A stretch of 64,000 nt of DNA from Rhizobium sp. 007. GTDB taxonomy: Bacteria > Pseudomonadota > Alphaproteobacteria > Rhizobiales > Rhizobiaceae. Positions 18,291-26,343 of this stretch are shown piece after piece (position 1 is the first letter of the stretch; each line of letters opens with the position of its first letter). Made by a program: the position numbers and the translations under genes. The stretch lies in contig NZ_CP064188.1 of NCBI RefSeq assembly GCF_015353075.1, positions 2,046,001 to 2,110,000 on the forward strand, in the 5' to 3' direction. The notes beneath the pieces were generated by a model. It worked only from the letters and a program-made list of their open reading frames with translations, was not told where the DNA came from and did no database searches.

Positions 18291-18878
18291 ATGAGAGTGA
18301 GCCGCGTACAGGCCGAGGAAAATCGCGAAACGGTGATCAACGTGGCAAGCCGTCTGTTTCGCGAGCACGGCTTCGATGGGATTGGCCTCAAGGATCTGAT
18401 GAAAGGTGCCGGCCTGACGCAAGGCGCGTTCTACAAGCAGTTCTCATCGAAGGACGATCTTGCAGCGCAGGCCTCCAGGCGTGCGATGGAAAGCGCCACA
18501 CGCAGATGGTCAGCAGCGGCTGTAGACAATTCCAATCCCCTTGAAGCGGTCATGGCGTTTTACCTATCCCCCGACCATCGTGGCGAAAAGGCTGACGGTT
18601 GTCCTTTGGTGGCGTTGGGAGCGGACGCGGCGCGGCAAAGTGAAGAGGTTCGACGCCCATTCGAGGATGGGATTCGGGCTCACTTCGAGGTTCTGGATGA
18701 GCTGATGCACGAAGCCAAGGGCTCCAGTCCCAGCGGTAAGGCAATGGCGATACTGTCTCTTATGGTGGGTGCTGTCACGCTGTCCCGCCTCATCGAGGAA
18801 GAGAATTTGTCGCGCGACATCCTCGACGCAGCCGCTGGCGAGGTCAGGCGCATTGCAGGCGGTGAAGGTGATGCTTGA
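18291..18878 (+). CDS. TetR family transcriptional regulator of the RND operon
   Basis: Repressor of 195 residues. The helix-turn-helix covers about residues 14-58 (VASRLFREHGFDGIGLKDLMKGAGLTQGAFYKQFSSKDDL), and a helical ligand domain follows with DGCPLVALGADAAR. TGGAGG precedes the ATG. The divergent position relative to the efflux operon, with two palindromes between them, indicates local and self-regulation. A 23-codon near-copy of its N-terminus lies at 13731, so this regulator had a paralogue in the window. Confidence 0.88.
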   Translation: MRVSRVQAEENRETVINVASRLFREHGFDGIGLKDLMKGAGLTQGAFYKQFSSKDDLAAQASRRAMESATRRWSAAAVDNSNPLEAVMAFYLSPDHRGEKADGCPLVALGADAARQSEEVRRPFEDGIRAHFEVLDELMHEAKGSSPSGKAMAILSLMVGAVTLSRLIEEENLSRDILDAAAGEVRRIAGGEGDA

Positions 18879-19088
18879 AGAGCTGTCGGTCGCCCTAAGG
18901 CTTGATCGCGGATTCGATTATCCCGTCCAAATCACGGGTCATAGCGACCCAGTAGACCGGATGCGGATCGGATAGCGCTCTTTTCAGTCCTCGCAAACTG
19001 CATGTTCTGAGATTGCGTACTGGCCGCTTCGCCGGCCGGCGGTCTGGGGGCGTGCCTAGTTTTCAAAGAAAATACGGGTGGAAAACCT

Positions 19089-20387
19089 ATGCGTCGTATC
19101 GTTGTTACAGGAATGGGGGCACTCAGCCCTCTTGGAGCCAATGTTGATAGCTCCTGGTCGCGCCTTCTTGCAGGTCAGAGCGGTATTCGGCGGCTGAGGG
19201 ACGACGTCGTCGGAGATCTCCCGTCCAAAATTGGCGGAGTGGTTCCCTCAATTGCTGAAGACCCTGAAGGAGGATTCGACCCGGACAGGGTGATGGCTCC
19301 GAAGGATCAACGCAAGGTCGACCGATTTATAATCTTCGCGTTAGCGGCCGCTGAAGAGGCGCTCGCCCAGGCGAGGTGGAAGCCAATTTCCAATGATGAC
19401 CGGTTGCGGACCGCGACGATCATCGCCTCAGGCATCGGAGGTTTCCCGGCGATCACAGAAGCGGTGCGTACTGTCGATCAACGCGGGGCGCGCCGTCTTT
19501 CGCCCTTCACTATTCCGTCGTTTCTCGTCAACCTCGCAGCGGGACAAGCTTCGATCCGTTTCGGCTTCAAAGGTCCGATTGGCGCGCCTGTGACAGCTTG
19601 CGCGGCCGGTGTTCAAGCGATCGGCGATGCGGCCAGAATGATCCGGGCAAATGAAGCCGACATTGCCTTATGCGGTGGAACGGAAGCCTGCATGAACATT
19701 GTCAGTCTCGGCGGTTTTGCTGCCGCGCGATCGCTGTCAACCGGCTTCAACGAGGCCCCCGTTCGCGCATCTCGTCCTTTTGATAGGTTGCGCGACGGTT
19801 TCGTCATGGGCGAAGGCGCCGGCATTCTGGTCATTGAAGCCTTAAGCCATGCCGTTGCTCGCGGCGCCATGCCGATTGCCGAACTCGTCGGTTACGGCAC
19901 GACAGCCGATGCCCACCATATCACCTCCGGTCCCGAAGACGGCAATGGTGCGCGCAGGGCCATGGAGATCGCCATTGCGCAGGCTGGAATAAAGCCGAAC
20001 GAAATTGGCCATCTGAACGCGCACGCGACCTCCACACCGGTCGGCGATCTCGGCGAAATCAGAGCCATCAAGAGCGTTTTCGGTTCCAATAATGCCATTG
20101 CTGTCAGCGGCACGAAATCAGCGACAGGACATCTGCTTGGTGCGGCCGGTGGGCTGGAAGCGATCTTTACGATCATGGCACTCAGGAACCAGATCGCACC
20201 GCCGACCCTCAACCTGAATGCTCCAGACCCGGAAGCCGACGGTATCGATTTCGTGGCGCACGAAGCGCGCCCCGTAGACGTGACATACGCAATATCCAAT
20301 GGTTTCGGCTTCGGCGGGGTCAATGCGAGCGTCGTATTCCGACGCTGGAAAGATGGGAGCGCTAGCCGCTCATCCTCCAATGGCTGA
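19089..20387 (+). CDS. fabF: 3-oxoacyl-ACP synthase II (FabF/KAS II) paralogue
   Basis: Condensing enzyme of fatty-acid elongation, 432 residues, a thiolase fold. The Cys-His-His triad is complete: C171 (VTACAAG), H312 ([11 protein letters not shown]) and H348 ([11 protein letters not shown]). It is alone, without fabG, fabA/B or acpP, so it is probably a second copy rather than the housekeeping gene. It lies downstream of the TetR regulator and the TriC-like pump. Resistance to a fatty-acid-synthesis inhibitor, or membrane remodelling, is possible but is inference only. The ftsZ remnant starts directly after its stop. Confidence 0.9.
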   Translation: MRRIVVTGMGALSPLGANVDSSWSRLLAGQSGIRRLRDDVVGDLPSKIGGVVPSIAEDPEGGFDPDRVMAPKDQRKVDRFIIFALAAAEEALAQARWKPISNDDRLRTATIIASGIGGFPAITEAVRTVDQRGARRLSPFTIPSFLVNLAAGQASIRFGFKGPIGAPVTACAAGVQAIGDAARMIRANEADIALCGGTEACMNIVSLGGFAAARSLSTGFNEAPVRASRPFDRLRDGFVMGEGAGILVIEALSHAVARGAMPIAELVGYGTTADAHHITSGPEDGNGARRAMEIAIAQAGIKPNEIGHLNAHATSTPVGDLGEIRAIKSVFGSNNAIAVSGTKSATGHLLGAAGGLEAIFTIMALRNQIAPPTLNLNAPDPEADGIDFVAHEARPVDVTYAISNGFGFGGVNASVVFRRWKDGSASRSSSNG

Positions 20388-20700
20388 CGCGAGTGCCCGC
20401 GCACCAAACATCGTCAAACCGTGCCTTCGTGGCGGCGGCGGTGGAAATGCTGTCGCCAACATGATCGAGCAAAGGCTTGAGGACGCAGAAGTCATCGTCG
20501 CAAATACCGATGCACAAGCGCTGTCCATGTCAAAAGCGCCCGCGGCTTATCCAATTCGGCTTGACGTTCAGCCGAGGGCTTGGCGCCCGATCTCTCGCCG
20601 AAGTAGCGTACCCTCAGCCGCGGAAACGATTGACGAGGTCATGGGCCACCTGGGCGCAACGCATAGGCGACGAGTGAGGGCTTCCGTCAGGCATTATTAA
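20388..20700 (+). pseudogene. ftsZ: FtsZ N-terminal remnant with frameshifts
   Basis: The frame following fabF reads [20 protein letters not shown] and [16 protein letters not shown], which is the start of the FtsZ GTPase domain (GGGGNAVNNMI.., [15 protein letters not shown]). The next part, [12 protein letters not shown], is in a second frame (FtsZ GLGAGSRPEVG), and the first frame resumes with [18 protein letters not shown] (AAEECIDEI..HL.GTHM). The tubulin signature GGGTGTG and everything after it are absent. About 100 codons remain, with at least two frame changes and no start of its own. Confidence 0.75.
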
Positions 20701-20740
20701 CACCGCAGTAATGCCTGTGCTCGCGCGGGTGGCCAGCGTA

Positions 20741-21298
20741 TCAAAGGCACGCTGTGGTCAGCGTGCTAAGTGTATGACAAACGGTACGAACATTGCGTTT
20801 TCCGCCAATCTGTATCGACAACACGTCTTCAAACTCCTGAAGGTGTCTGACTGCCATCTGAAGTCGCTCGCTCCCCGCCTCTGTCAGGAAAAGTCTCCGC
20901 GCTCTACGGTCGTCGACATCCACCAACGCAAAAGTCCAACTCTGCTTCATCAGAGGCTTTAGGTTTGCCGCAATCGTCGATGCCTCGATGCCGAGCGCAC
21001 GGGAGAGATCTGCTGCTCGCGGTGAGGCTGCCTCAGCGATTGCCGCAAGCAGCAATGTCTGCTCGGCAGTTAGCCCTGCAGCGCGCAATGCGGCGTCCGC
21101 GCGGCGCGAGACCACACGGTTGGCCCTCTGAAGGACGAAGCACAGATCGTTGTCGATTGGGTGTTCCGTAATTTCGGATTTGATCCGTTCCCGACCAAAG
21201 GATTTCGGTTTTGACGTCCTTGTCCAGCTCCCGGTATCAACGTCCGTACAATAAATAGTTAGATTGCGTATAAACTCTATGTGTGATTTAGATTTCAA
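20741..21298 (-). CDS. MarR family transcriptional regulator, start unclear
   Basis: From residue 46 the protein reads as a MarR regulator: PIDNDLCFVLQRANRVVSRRADAALRAAGLTAEQTLLLAAI, then the winged helix (ADLSRALGIEASTIAANLKPL and DRRARRLFLTEAG). The only start codon upstream is a TTG at 21298, which falls inside the duplicated operator and has no ribosome site. No ATG or GTG lies between it and the conserved region. Either an unusual start is used or the true start has been lost. If expressed, it would be transcribed from the operator copy at 21259-21308. Confidence 0.65.
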   Translation of the reverse strand: MKSKSHIEFIRNLTIYCTDVDTGSWTRTSKPKSFGRERIKSEITEHPIDNDLCFVLQRANRVVSRRADAALRAAGLTAEQTLLLAAIAEAASPRAADLSRALGIEASTIAANLKPLMKQSWTFALVDVDDRRARRLFLTEAGSERLQMAVRHLQEFEDVLSIQIGGKRNVRTVCHTLSTLTTACL

Positions 21299-21308
21299 AT
21301 GAAATCTA
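21259..21308. promoter_or_regulatory. Predicted TetR operator region, copy 3
   Basis: A 50-base segment aligns without gaps to 18228-18277 with 42 identities. It holds TTAGATTGCG at its left end and a perfect inverted repeat, TAGATTTC-AAAT-GAAATCTA, at 21289-21308. This suggests that the marR gene is, or was, under the same TetR control as the RND pump. Confidence 0.68.
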
Positions 21309-21509
21309 TTGTCAAGTCAAATGCGTATACCAATGAAACCGAGGGACATCAGCACACGCCCACCCATACAGCGTTGCGCTACGCGGTCCTGCGAAAGCGC
21401 TTGCTCGTTCCATGTGCACACGTCGCCGAAGCCCAGCTCCGGTTCCACAGTCTGATCCGCCAAGCGTTCTAGTATCTTTCGCATGAGCTCTAGGATGCCG
21501 ACAGCGTGT

Positions 21510-21522
21510 GATCGCAATCTAA
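21510..21522. promoter_or_regulatory. Predicted TetR operator half, copy 4, upstream of the SDR gene
   Basis: GATCGCAATCTAA is the exact reverse complement of the left part of the pump operator (TTAGATTGCGATC). It lies about 80 bases before the SDR start. Confidence 0.5.
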
Positions 21523-21603
21523 AATCATCGACACCAATGGCGAGCCTTGCTCGAACCATCGGCCAAGGTGAACGTCCACGCAACATAATCAACAGGCAAG
21601 CAG

Positions 21604-22450
21604 ATGCGAGCTACTATTAAATTGGAAAGGAACATCGAGATTGCTGAGAAGGTAGACGGCCCGATCGGAAAAAGGGCCCTGGTCACAGGCGCATCAAAGC
21701 GGCCTTGGTCTCGAGTTTGCTGAACTGCTGGCGGCACAGAGGGTCAATCTCGTGCTCGCAGCCCGGCGACAGGAGCCAATGGAAAAGCTCGCCGCCGCGC
21801 TTCGCCGAAAACATGGCGTCGATATCGTTGTCGAGCCAATCGATCTTGCCGCGCCTGGTGCTGCTGCCCGTTTAAAAAGCAGCTTGGACGAGAGGTCGAT
21901 ACAGATCGACATGCTGGTGAACAATGCCGGGTACGGACTGCACGGCGCATTTCTGGAAACGCCGCTCGAGCGCACCACGGACATAATTCAGCTCAACATC
22001 ACGGCGCTCACCGAACTGAGCTATGTTTTCGGGCGTGACATGGCAGCCCGGGGATCCGGCCAGATCCTTCTTATTGCGAGTCTCTTGGCGTTACAGCCCG
22101 TCCCCACCTTTGCTGCTTACGCAGCGACAAAGTCTTATGTGCTGACCTTTGGGGAAGCTCTGCATGACGAACTTCGTCCGCAAGGTGTGGTCGTCACCAG
22201 TCTTTGTCCAGGGCACACCGAAACCGGCTTCGATGCAGCGGCCGGCGCTCCCGTCTCGCCCATGCTGCGCCTTCTGACGATGAAGCCCCGTCCAGTCGCC
22301 GAAAGTGGTCTGCCATCGCTGTCAAAGGGGAAAGCGTCCGTGATCGCCGGGTTCATGAACAACGTCGTTGCGTTTTCAAATCGCCTGACGCCGCGTTCGA
22401 TGCAGCGGGCCACCATGAAAAGAATTCTGGGGCCGGAGAACGCGCACTAG
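21604..22450 (+). pseudogene. Short-chain dehydrogenase/reductase, frameshifted in the cofactor motif
   Basis: NAD(P)-dependent SDR. The first frame runs MRATIKLE..KRALVTGASK and then leaves the family, stopping at 21721. The second frame picks up exactly where it is lost (GLGLEFAELLAAQRVNLVLAARR) and runs to 22450 with VNNAGYG, the catalytic Ser (LLIASLLALQP) and YAATKSY. The expected GCATCAAGCGGC (ASSG) appears with one extra A, giving CATCAAAGC near 21694-21700. A single inserted base therefore breaks the TGASSGLG motif. It could be a true pseudogene or a sequencing error in a short A run. Confidence 0.82.
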
Positions 22451-22614
22451 GTGCTGGGTGCCGGCCAGTCTATTGTTCCCTGGGCTTTCGCATCGTGCGG
22501 GAAGATACAAACAGCTGGCGGATTTTAAAACCTGCCTTCGTCAGCTTGACTCGGAAACGGTCTGCTCCGCCCCCAACATGATCTGCCGACAACCGCCGAC
22601 AACGCGCTGTCTTT

Positions 22615-22902
22615 TTAGCGGTGGTTTCCGGCAGTCTTTCGAAGATGATTTCTCATCAGCGCGCGAAACTCGCCAAATGTTTGAAACCCAATGTGCTGTG
22701 CAAGTCGGTGAACCGTCGTTTGAGAAACCTTGCAATTGCGCGCAATCGCAGCGGCACTTTCGAATGCAATCATTTCCGGCCGTTCTATGATCTGTCGCGC
22801 GACCTGCTCGAGACGGTTGGGAAAGACGATCTGCCGCTTGGCGATCAGGTACTTCAGTTCCTGCAGTGTCGCGGGAGGACAGCGGTCTCTATTCTGTAGC
22901 AT
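22615..22902 (-). pseudogene. RpiR family regulator, helix-turn-helix domain only
   Basis: Starts at 22902 (MLQNRDRCPPATLQELKYLI) with GGAAGG before it, and reads as the N-terminal RpiR domain: FPNRLEQVARQIIERPEMIAFESAAAIARNCKVSQTTVHRLAQHIGFQTFGEFR. It stops after about 95 residues; the sugar-binding SIS domain (about 190 residues) is missing, and no SIS sequence is found in the other frames before 22451. It may still bind DNA but cannot sense a ligand. The Gfo/Idh remnant lies just upstream on the same strand, a pairing seen in inositol clusters. Confidence 0.72.
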
Positions 22903-23030
22903 TGCGCTTCGCCTTCCAAAAAGCCGCCTTCCGGTAATCTCAGTGCGATCCTGACGCATATTGCGAGGCGGCACGTCACCCGGTGGCGATGCGGCTACGT
23001 GAGAACATGGCCGCATCGCATCGAAGCTTG

Positions 23031-23190
23031 TTAATCGACCTGCACCGGCCTGCCCGTCTGCCAGCTCACGGTGGCGGCTTCCGCCAGCTTCTGCGCCTGG
23101 AGGCCATCATGTCCGCCGGGCTTCGGCGAGCGGTTGCCGCTGTCGATCGCATCGATGAAGACTGCCCCGATGTCGCCCGGGTCGAGGCGG
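23031..23190 (-). pseudogene. Gfo/Idh/MocA oxidoreductase, C-terminal remnant
   Basis: The minus-strand frame ends IGAVFIDAIDSGNRSPKPGG and HDGLQAQKLAEAATVSWQTG, then RPVQVD and TAA. This is the usual tail of inositol-dehydrogenase-like proteins (..FIDAI..G..P.....GLRAQ.LADAA..S..TGRPV). Upstream, the frame loses similarity at about 23190, where the opposite strand becomes an HvfC-type protein. All of the Rossmann domain is gone. Confidence 0.65.
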
Positions 23191-23615
23191 CCTGGATGCG
23201 CGCCTATCACGCGGCGGATTCCGCGCCGCTCGACCTTGTGGTACTTGCCGCTGCGGCGCCCGAGATGCTTGCGGACTTGCGGCTCGTCCCGCACCCTTCA
23301 GCGGGCTTGATCCGTTCGGACTATCCAGTTGGCTCCATCTGGAGCGCGCATCAGCAGGACATGGTTGCGCCGCTCGTCGACTGGCGACCGCAGGCCGTCC
23401 TGGTCGTACGGCCACAGATGACCGTCAATGTCCATATCGTTCCGCCGCAGGACGCGGTCTTTGCGGCCTGCTTGTTCAACGCCGCCACTCTTGGCGCGGC
23501 GGCAGAGGCTGCATTTACCGCTGGCCCCGCATTCGATTTCGGAACGGCGCTGATTGGTCTTGCCAGCCTCGGCGCATTCAGCGCCCTCCAACAGCACGAA
23601 GGAAATGTCGCATGA
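23160..23615 (+). pseudogene. HvfC-like (DUF2063) protein, C-terminal two-thirds
   Basis: From about 23168 the plus frame reads PDVARVEAAWMRAYHAADSAPLD and continues to GTALIGLASLGAFSALQQHEG, which matches the C-terminal part of DUF2063/HvfC proteins. HvfC is a partner of the DUF692 enzyme HvfB in making copper-binding modified peptides. The N-terminal domain (about 90 residues) is missing and replaced by antisense of a Gfo/Idh remnant, although the frame stays open to 22983. The stop overlaps the DoxX start (ATGA), so the original operon order is kept. hvfA and hvfB are not present. Confidence 0.68.
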
Positions 23616-24109
23616 AGACCGAAGCTGCCTCATCCAACGGCTCTGGCGCTGCCTTGGCCGCCTTCATTACGCGTACCGAAGGCCTGCTCGCCTCCGTTCC
23701 ACACTCACTGCCGCTGCTGGCACTGCGCTTGGCGCTCGCGATTCCCTTCTTCAAGTCGGGACTGACAAAATGGGACGGATTCCTGACGCTTTCGCAAGGT
23801 GCGCGATATCTCTTCGAACAGGAGTTTAAACTCCATATTTTCGGCAACGAGATCGCCTATCCGTTTCCACTGGCGATGGCGACCGCAGCGGGGATCGGAG
23901 AACTGATCCTGCCGGTGTTGTTGATCCTTGGCTTGGCGACACGCTTCGCCGCCCTCGGCTTGCTGCTGATGACGGCGATCATCCAGCTCACCATTCCAGA
24001 CGGCTGGGCGAATTTCCATCTACCCTGGGCGGCGATGGCGCTGGCATTGATCGTGTTCGGCGGGGGCAGGATCGCGATTGATCCGCTTGTCATGCCACGC
24101 CGCAAATGA
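23612..24109 (+). CDS. DoxX family membrane protein (HvfD-like)
   Basis: Integral membrane protein of 165 residues with four hydrophobic segments, starting near LALRLALAIPFFKSGLTKW (residues 34-52). GLTKWDGFLTLS, YPFPLAMATAAGIGELILPVLLILGLATRFAALGLLLMT and FHLPWAAMALALIVFGGG are typical of DoxX. In oxazolone/thioamide copper-peptide operons DoxX is the fourth gene, after the DUF2063 partner, and that order is kept here. With the preceding gene broken and the peptide and HvfB genes gone, this is probably an orphan subunit. Confidence 0.8.
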   Translation: MKTEAASSNGSGAALAAFITRTEGLLASVPHSLPLLALRLALAIPFFKSGLTKWDGFLTLSQGARYLFEQEFKLHIFGNEIAYPFPLAMATAAGIGELILPVLLILGLATRFAALGLLLMTAIIQLTIPDGWANFHLPWAAMALALIVFGGGRIAIDPLVMPRRK

Positions 24110-24209
24110 CCTGCGCTTGCAACGTGTTCGGGGCCGCCCTGCAAAAAGAGCCTCGTTCATCGCGCTATCGGCACGTATGTCAATCGTCAGATCGAACGCG
24201 GTGTCGTTC

Positions 24210-24612
24210 CTATTCGTGGCGCAGCCGCTGCGTCAGTCGGAGTGGCTGACATTTGGCGCACTTGTACTTGTCGATATCGGCTCTCCGAGCGGCTACTTGC
24301 AGCAAAGTTGCAGCGACGATCAGATCATGGACCGGCTTCTCTTGAATGAGGTTCTTTCTTCTCTCCTCATGGAGCAAGTTAAAAAGACTTTCGAGCTTCT
24401 CGTGAGCCGGCGCCTCTTGCCGAGCGACTGCATCCGCCAACTGGATAGTTTGCTCGATGGCCGCAGATCGACCTGTTGATCGCTGCCCTTGACGGAAAGA
24501 AGCGATAGATAGTGGCGCTGCTCATTCCCAGGCAAGGTGCAATGTCGGCCACCGATGTCTTTTGGTGACCGATGCGGCGAAAGTATTCTTCCGCCACAGC
24601 CGCGATGCCGCC
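24210..24612 (-). pseudogene. TetR family regulator remnant, truncated and frameshifted
   Basis: On the minus strand, [20 protein letters not shown] and [20 protein letters not shown] form a TetR helix-turn-helix. The frame then changes near 24455-24465; a second frame continues with IEQTIQLADAVARQEAPAHE and KLESLFNLLHEERRKNLIQE, which fits the next TetR helices. Neither a proper N-terminus nor a full ligand domain is present. Its 5' end abuts a 5'-deleted DUF1348 gene on the other strand. Confidence 0.7.
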
Positions 24613-24984
24613 AAGGTGGCGCTCGCCTATACACTCGACACACGCTGGCGCAACCGCGCCGAATTCGCGACCAATCGTGCCGAGGCCGAAGCTTTCCTCA
24701 GGCGCAAATGGAACCGCGAGCTCAATTACGGGCTGATCAAGGAGCTTTGGGCCTTCCAGGGCAACCGCATCGCCGTTCGCTATGCCTACGAATATCACGA
24801 CGACAGCGGTCAGTGGTTTCGTGCCTATGGCAACGAGAATTGGGAATTCGCCGATGATGGGCTGATGCGGGCGCGGCATGCCAGCATCAACGAACACCCG
24901 ATCACGGAGGCGGAGCGCAAGTTCCGCTGGCCACTCGGCCGCCGACCGGACGATTACCCGGGCTTGGGCGACTTCGGCTTCTAA
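24598..24984 (+). pseudogene. DUF1348 (NTF2-like) protein, N-terminus deleted
   Basis: From 24601 the frame reads [22 protein letters not shown], then [20 protein letters not shown] and continues to [13 protein letters not shown], covering nearly all of a DUF1348 protein (usual length about 150-160). The first 25-30 residues are missing and replaced by antisense of a TetR gene; the open frame to 24562 starts with a GTG but no family-like sequence. It may still be translated from there. Function of the family is unknown; the fold is the NTF2-like barrel. Confidence 0.68.
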
Positions 24985-25014
24985 AGCCAGGTCCAGATCA
25001 AGGAGGTCGCCACC

Positions 25015-25332
25015 ATGGCAGGTTTCAAGCTCGACGCGCGGGCACGGCTGTCGATCGAGCTCGCGCTTACCGCCGGACGCAGTGATCCCATTTTTGCCGG
25101 GCGGCAGGAAAAGGACGCGAAGGCGCTCGGCATGACCGGGGCTGAGATCGATATGGCCCGCAACGGCTCGAGCTTCGACTTTCAGCTTTCCAGTGCGATC
25201 GCCGTGGCGCTCGAACCAAACGTCGAGCACTGCGAGCGTGCCATGAAAGCCGGTATCGACGCACAAGCCTGTGCTGACATTGAAAAGTTGGCGGCCTCGT
25301 ATATCAACCGATCTCTGTTGAGATCTGCATAG
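25015..25332 (+). CDS. Small AhpD/CMD-like helical protein, tentative
   Basis: A 105-residue protein with a strong ribosome site (AAGGAGG) before the ATG, 30 bases after the DUF1348 gene. It is mainly helical: DARARLSIELALTAG at residues 6-20, then an ALGMTGAEIDMARNGSSFDFQLSSAIAVAL stretch and a tail LAASYINRSLL. The first part resembles carboxymuconolactone decarboxylase/AhpD proteins, but the CxxC pair of AhpD peroxidases is absent (single Cys at 71 and 84). No function is claimed. Confidence 0.5.
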   Translation: MAGFKLDARARLSIELALTAGRSDPIFAGRQEKDAKALGMTGAEIDMARNGSSFDFQLSSAIAVALEPNVEHCERAMKAGIDAQACADIEKLAASYINRSLLRSA

Positions 25333-25349
25333 GCCACCGCCATCCATTC

Positions 25350-26089
25350 TTTCATGACATCTCCAGCGTGCGGCTCACCGAGGCGGGCAATCGCTTCCAT
25401 GAAACCTCTCAGCCAATGGCCGAGGTAAGATCCGCCTTCGAGAACGTGGCAGGGGACGCCCGGCCCAGTGGCTTGCTGCGGATCGCGGTAACATCGATTG
25501 CGGAACAATTTCTTTCCGGCCCGCTCATCGCGTCCTTCGCCGAAGCCCATCCCGGCATCACGATCGACGTCACGGTTACCGACGACATGTTCGACATCGT
25601 AGCCGCCGTGCAGGCGTCCGGCTGGGTGAGGTGATCGAGCAGGATATGGTCGCGGTGCCACTGACTAAAGAAGAGAGAGAAGTGGTGGTTGCGACGCCGG
25701 GATATTTTAAGGTCCACGGAACGCCCCGCCATCCTCGGGAACTGGTGCATCATCGCTGTATCGGTTGGCGTTCGTCTCCAAGTGCTGCGCCGTACCGATG
25801 GGAGTTCGAGGAGGATGGCATAACTTTCGACGTCGCCGTCGAGCCGCAAATCACCACAAACGATCTGCATTTGATGGTCCGGACCGCGCTCGCTGGCGGT
25901 GGTATCACATTTGCGTTGGAAGAGACGTTTCGCCCATACATCGATCGTGGCGAGTTGATCACGGCGTTGGACGACTATCTGCCGCCGTTTCCTGGGTTCT
26001 TCCTCTATTTCCCTAACCGCCGCAATATGGCCCCCAAGCTGCGCGCGCTCATTGACCATGTTCGCGCGAACAGACTGACCCAGCTTTAA
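25350..26089 (+). pseudogene. LysR family regulator, N-terminus missing and frameshifted
   Basis: The first frame starts at the end of the DNA-binding region (VRLTEAGNRFHETSQPMAEV) and enters the effector domain (PSGLLRIAVTSIAEQFLSGPLIASFAEAHPGI). It breaks near 25605-25620; the second frame resumes with AGVRLGEVIEQDMVAVPLTK and runs to the normal C-terminus (PKLRALIDHVRANRL). Compared with related LysR proteins, ..VAAGFDAGVRLGE.. seems to have lost about 7 bases. The helix-turn-helix is gone. The region after it (26090-26343) shows no recognisable gene. Confidence 0.78.
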
Positions 26090-26343
26090 TAGTCCAGTGG
26101 CTAGAGCTGGTTGGGTTTTGTACGTTTTGGACGCCTATAACGCCCTACCCCTTCCCCGGTCCGGTGGACCCGAACCGGGTGCGTTGCGCCGATTGGTGAG
26201 GATGAGCACTCGTCCAAAAGGTGAGATCGCTGGAACCGTGGCGAAAAGACATCCGTCACTGCGGAAGAAGAGGCCATTGTGGATCCTCTTTGAGCGAATG
26301 CCCGATCCGCCCGCTTCACTGGATGATAGCCGGTTGTCAGACC

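Noticed and set aside
24379..25347. 322-residue minus-strand frame over the DUF1348 and AhpD-like genes
   Set aside because: Only its last 75 residues resemble a TetR domain; the remainder is antisense of two plus-strand genes.
26097..26343. Possible transposase end in the stretch before the MBL gene
   Set aside because: Arg- and Pro-rich short frames on both strands looked transposase-like, but no motif or terminal repeat supports it.
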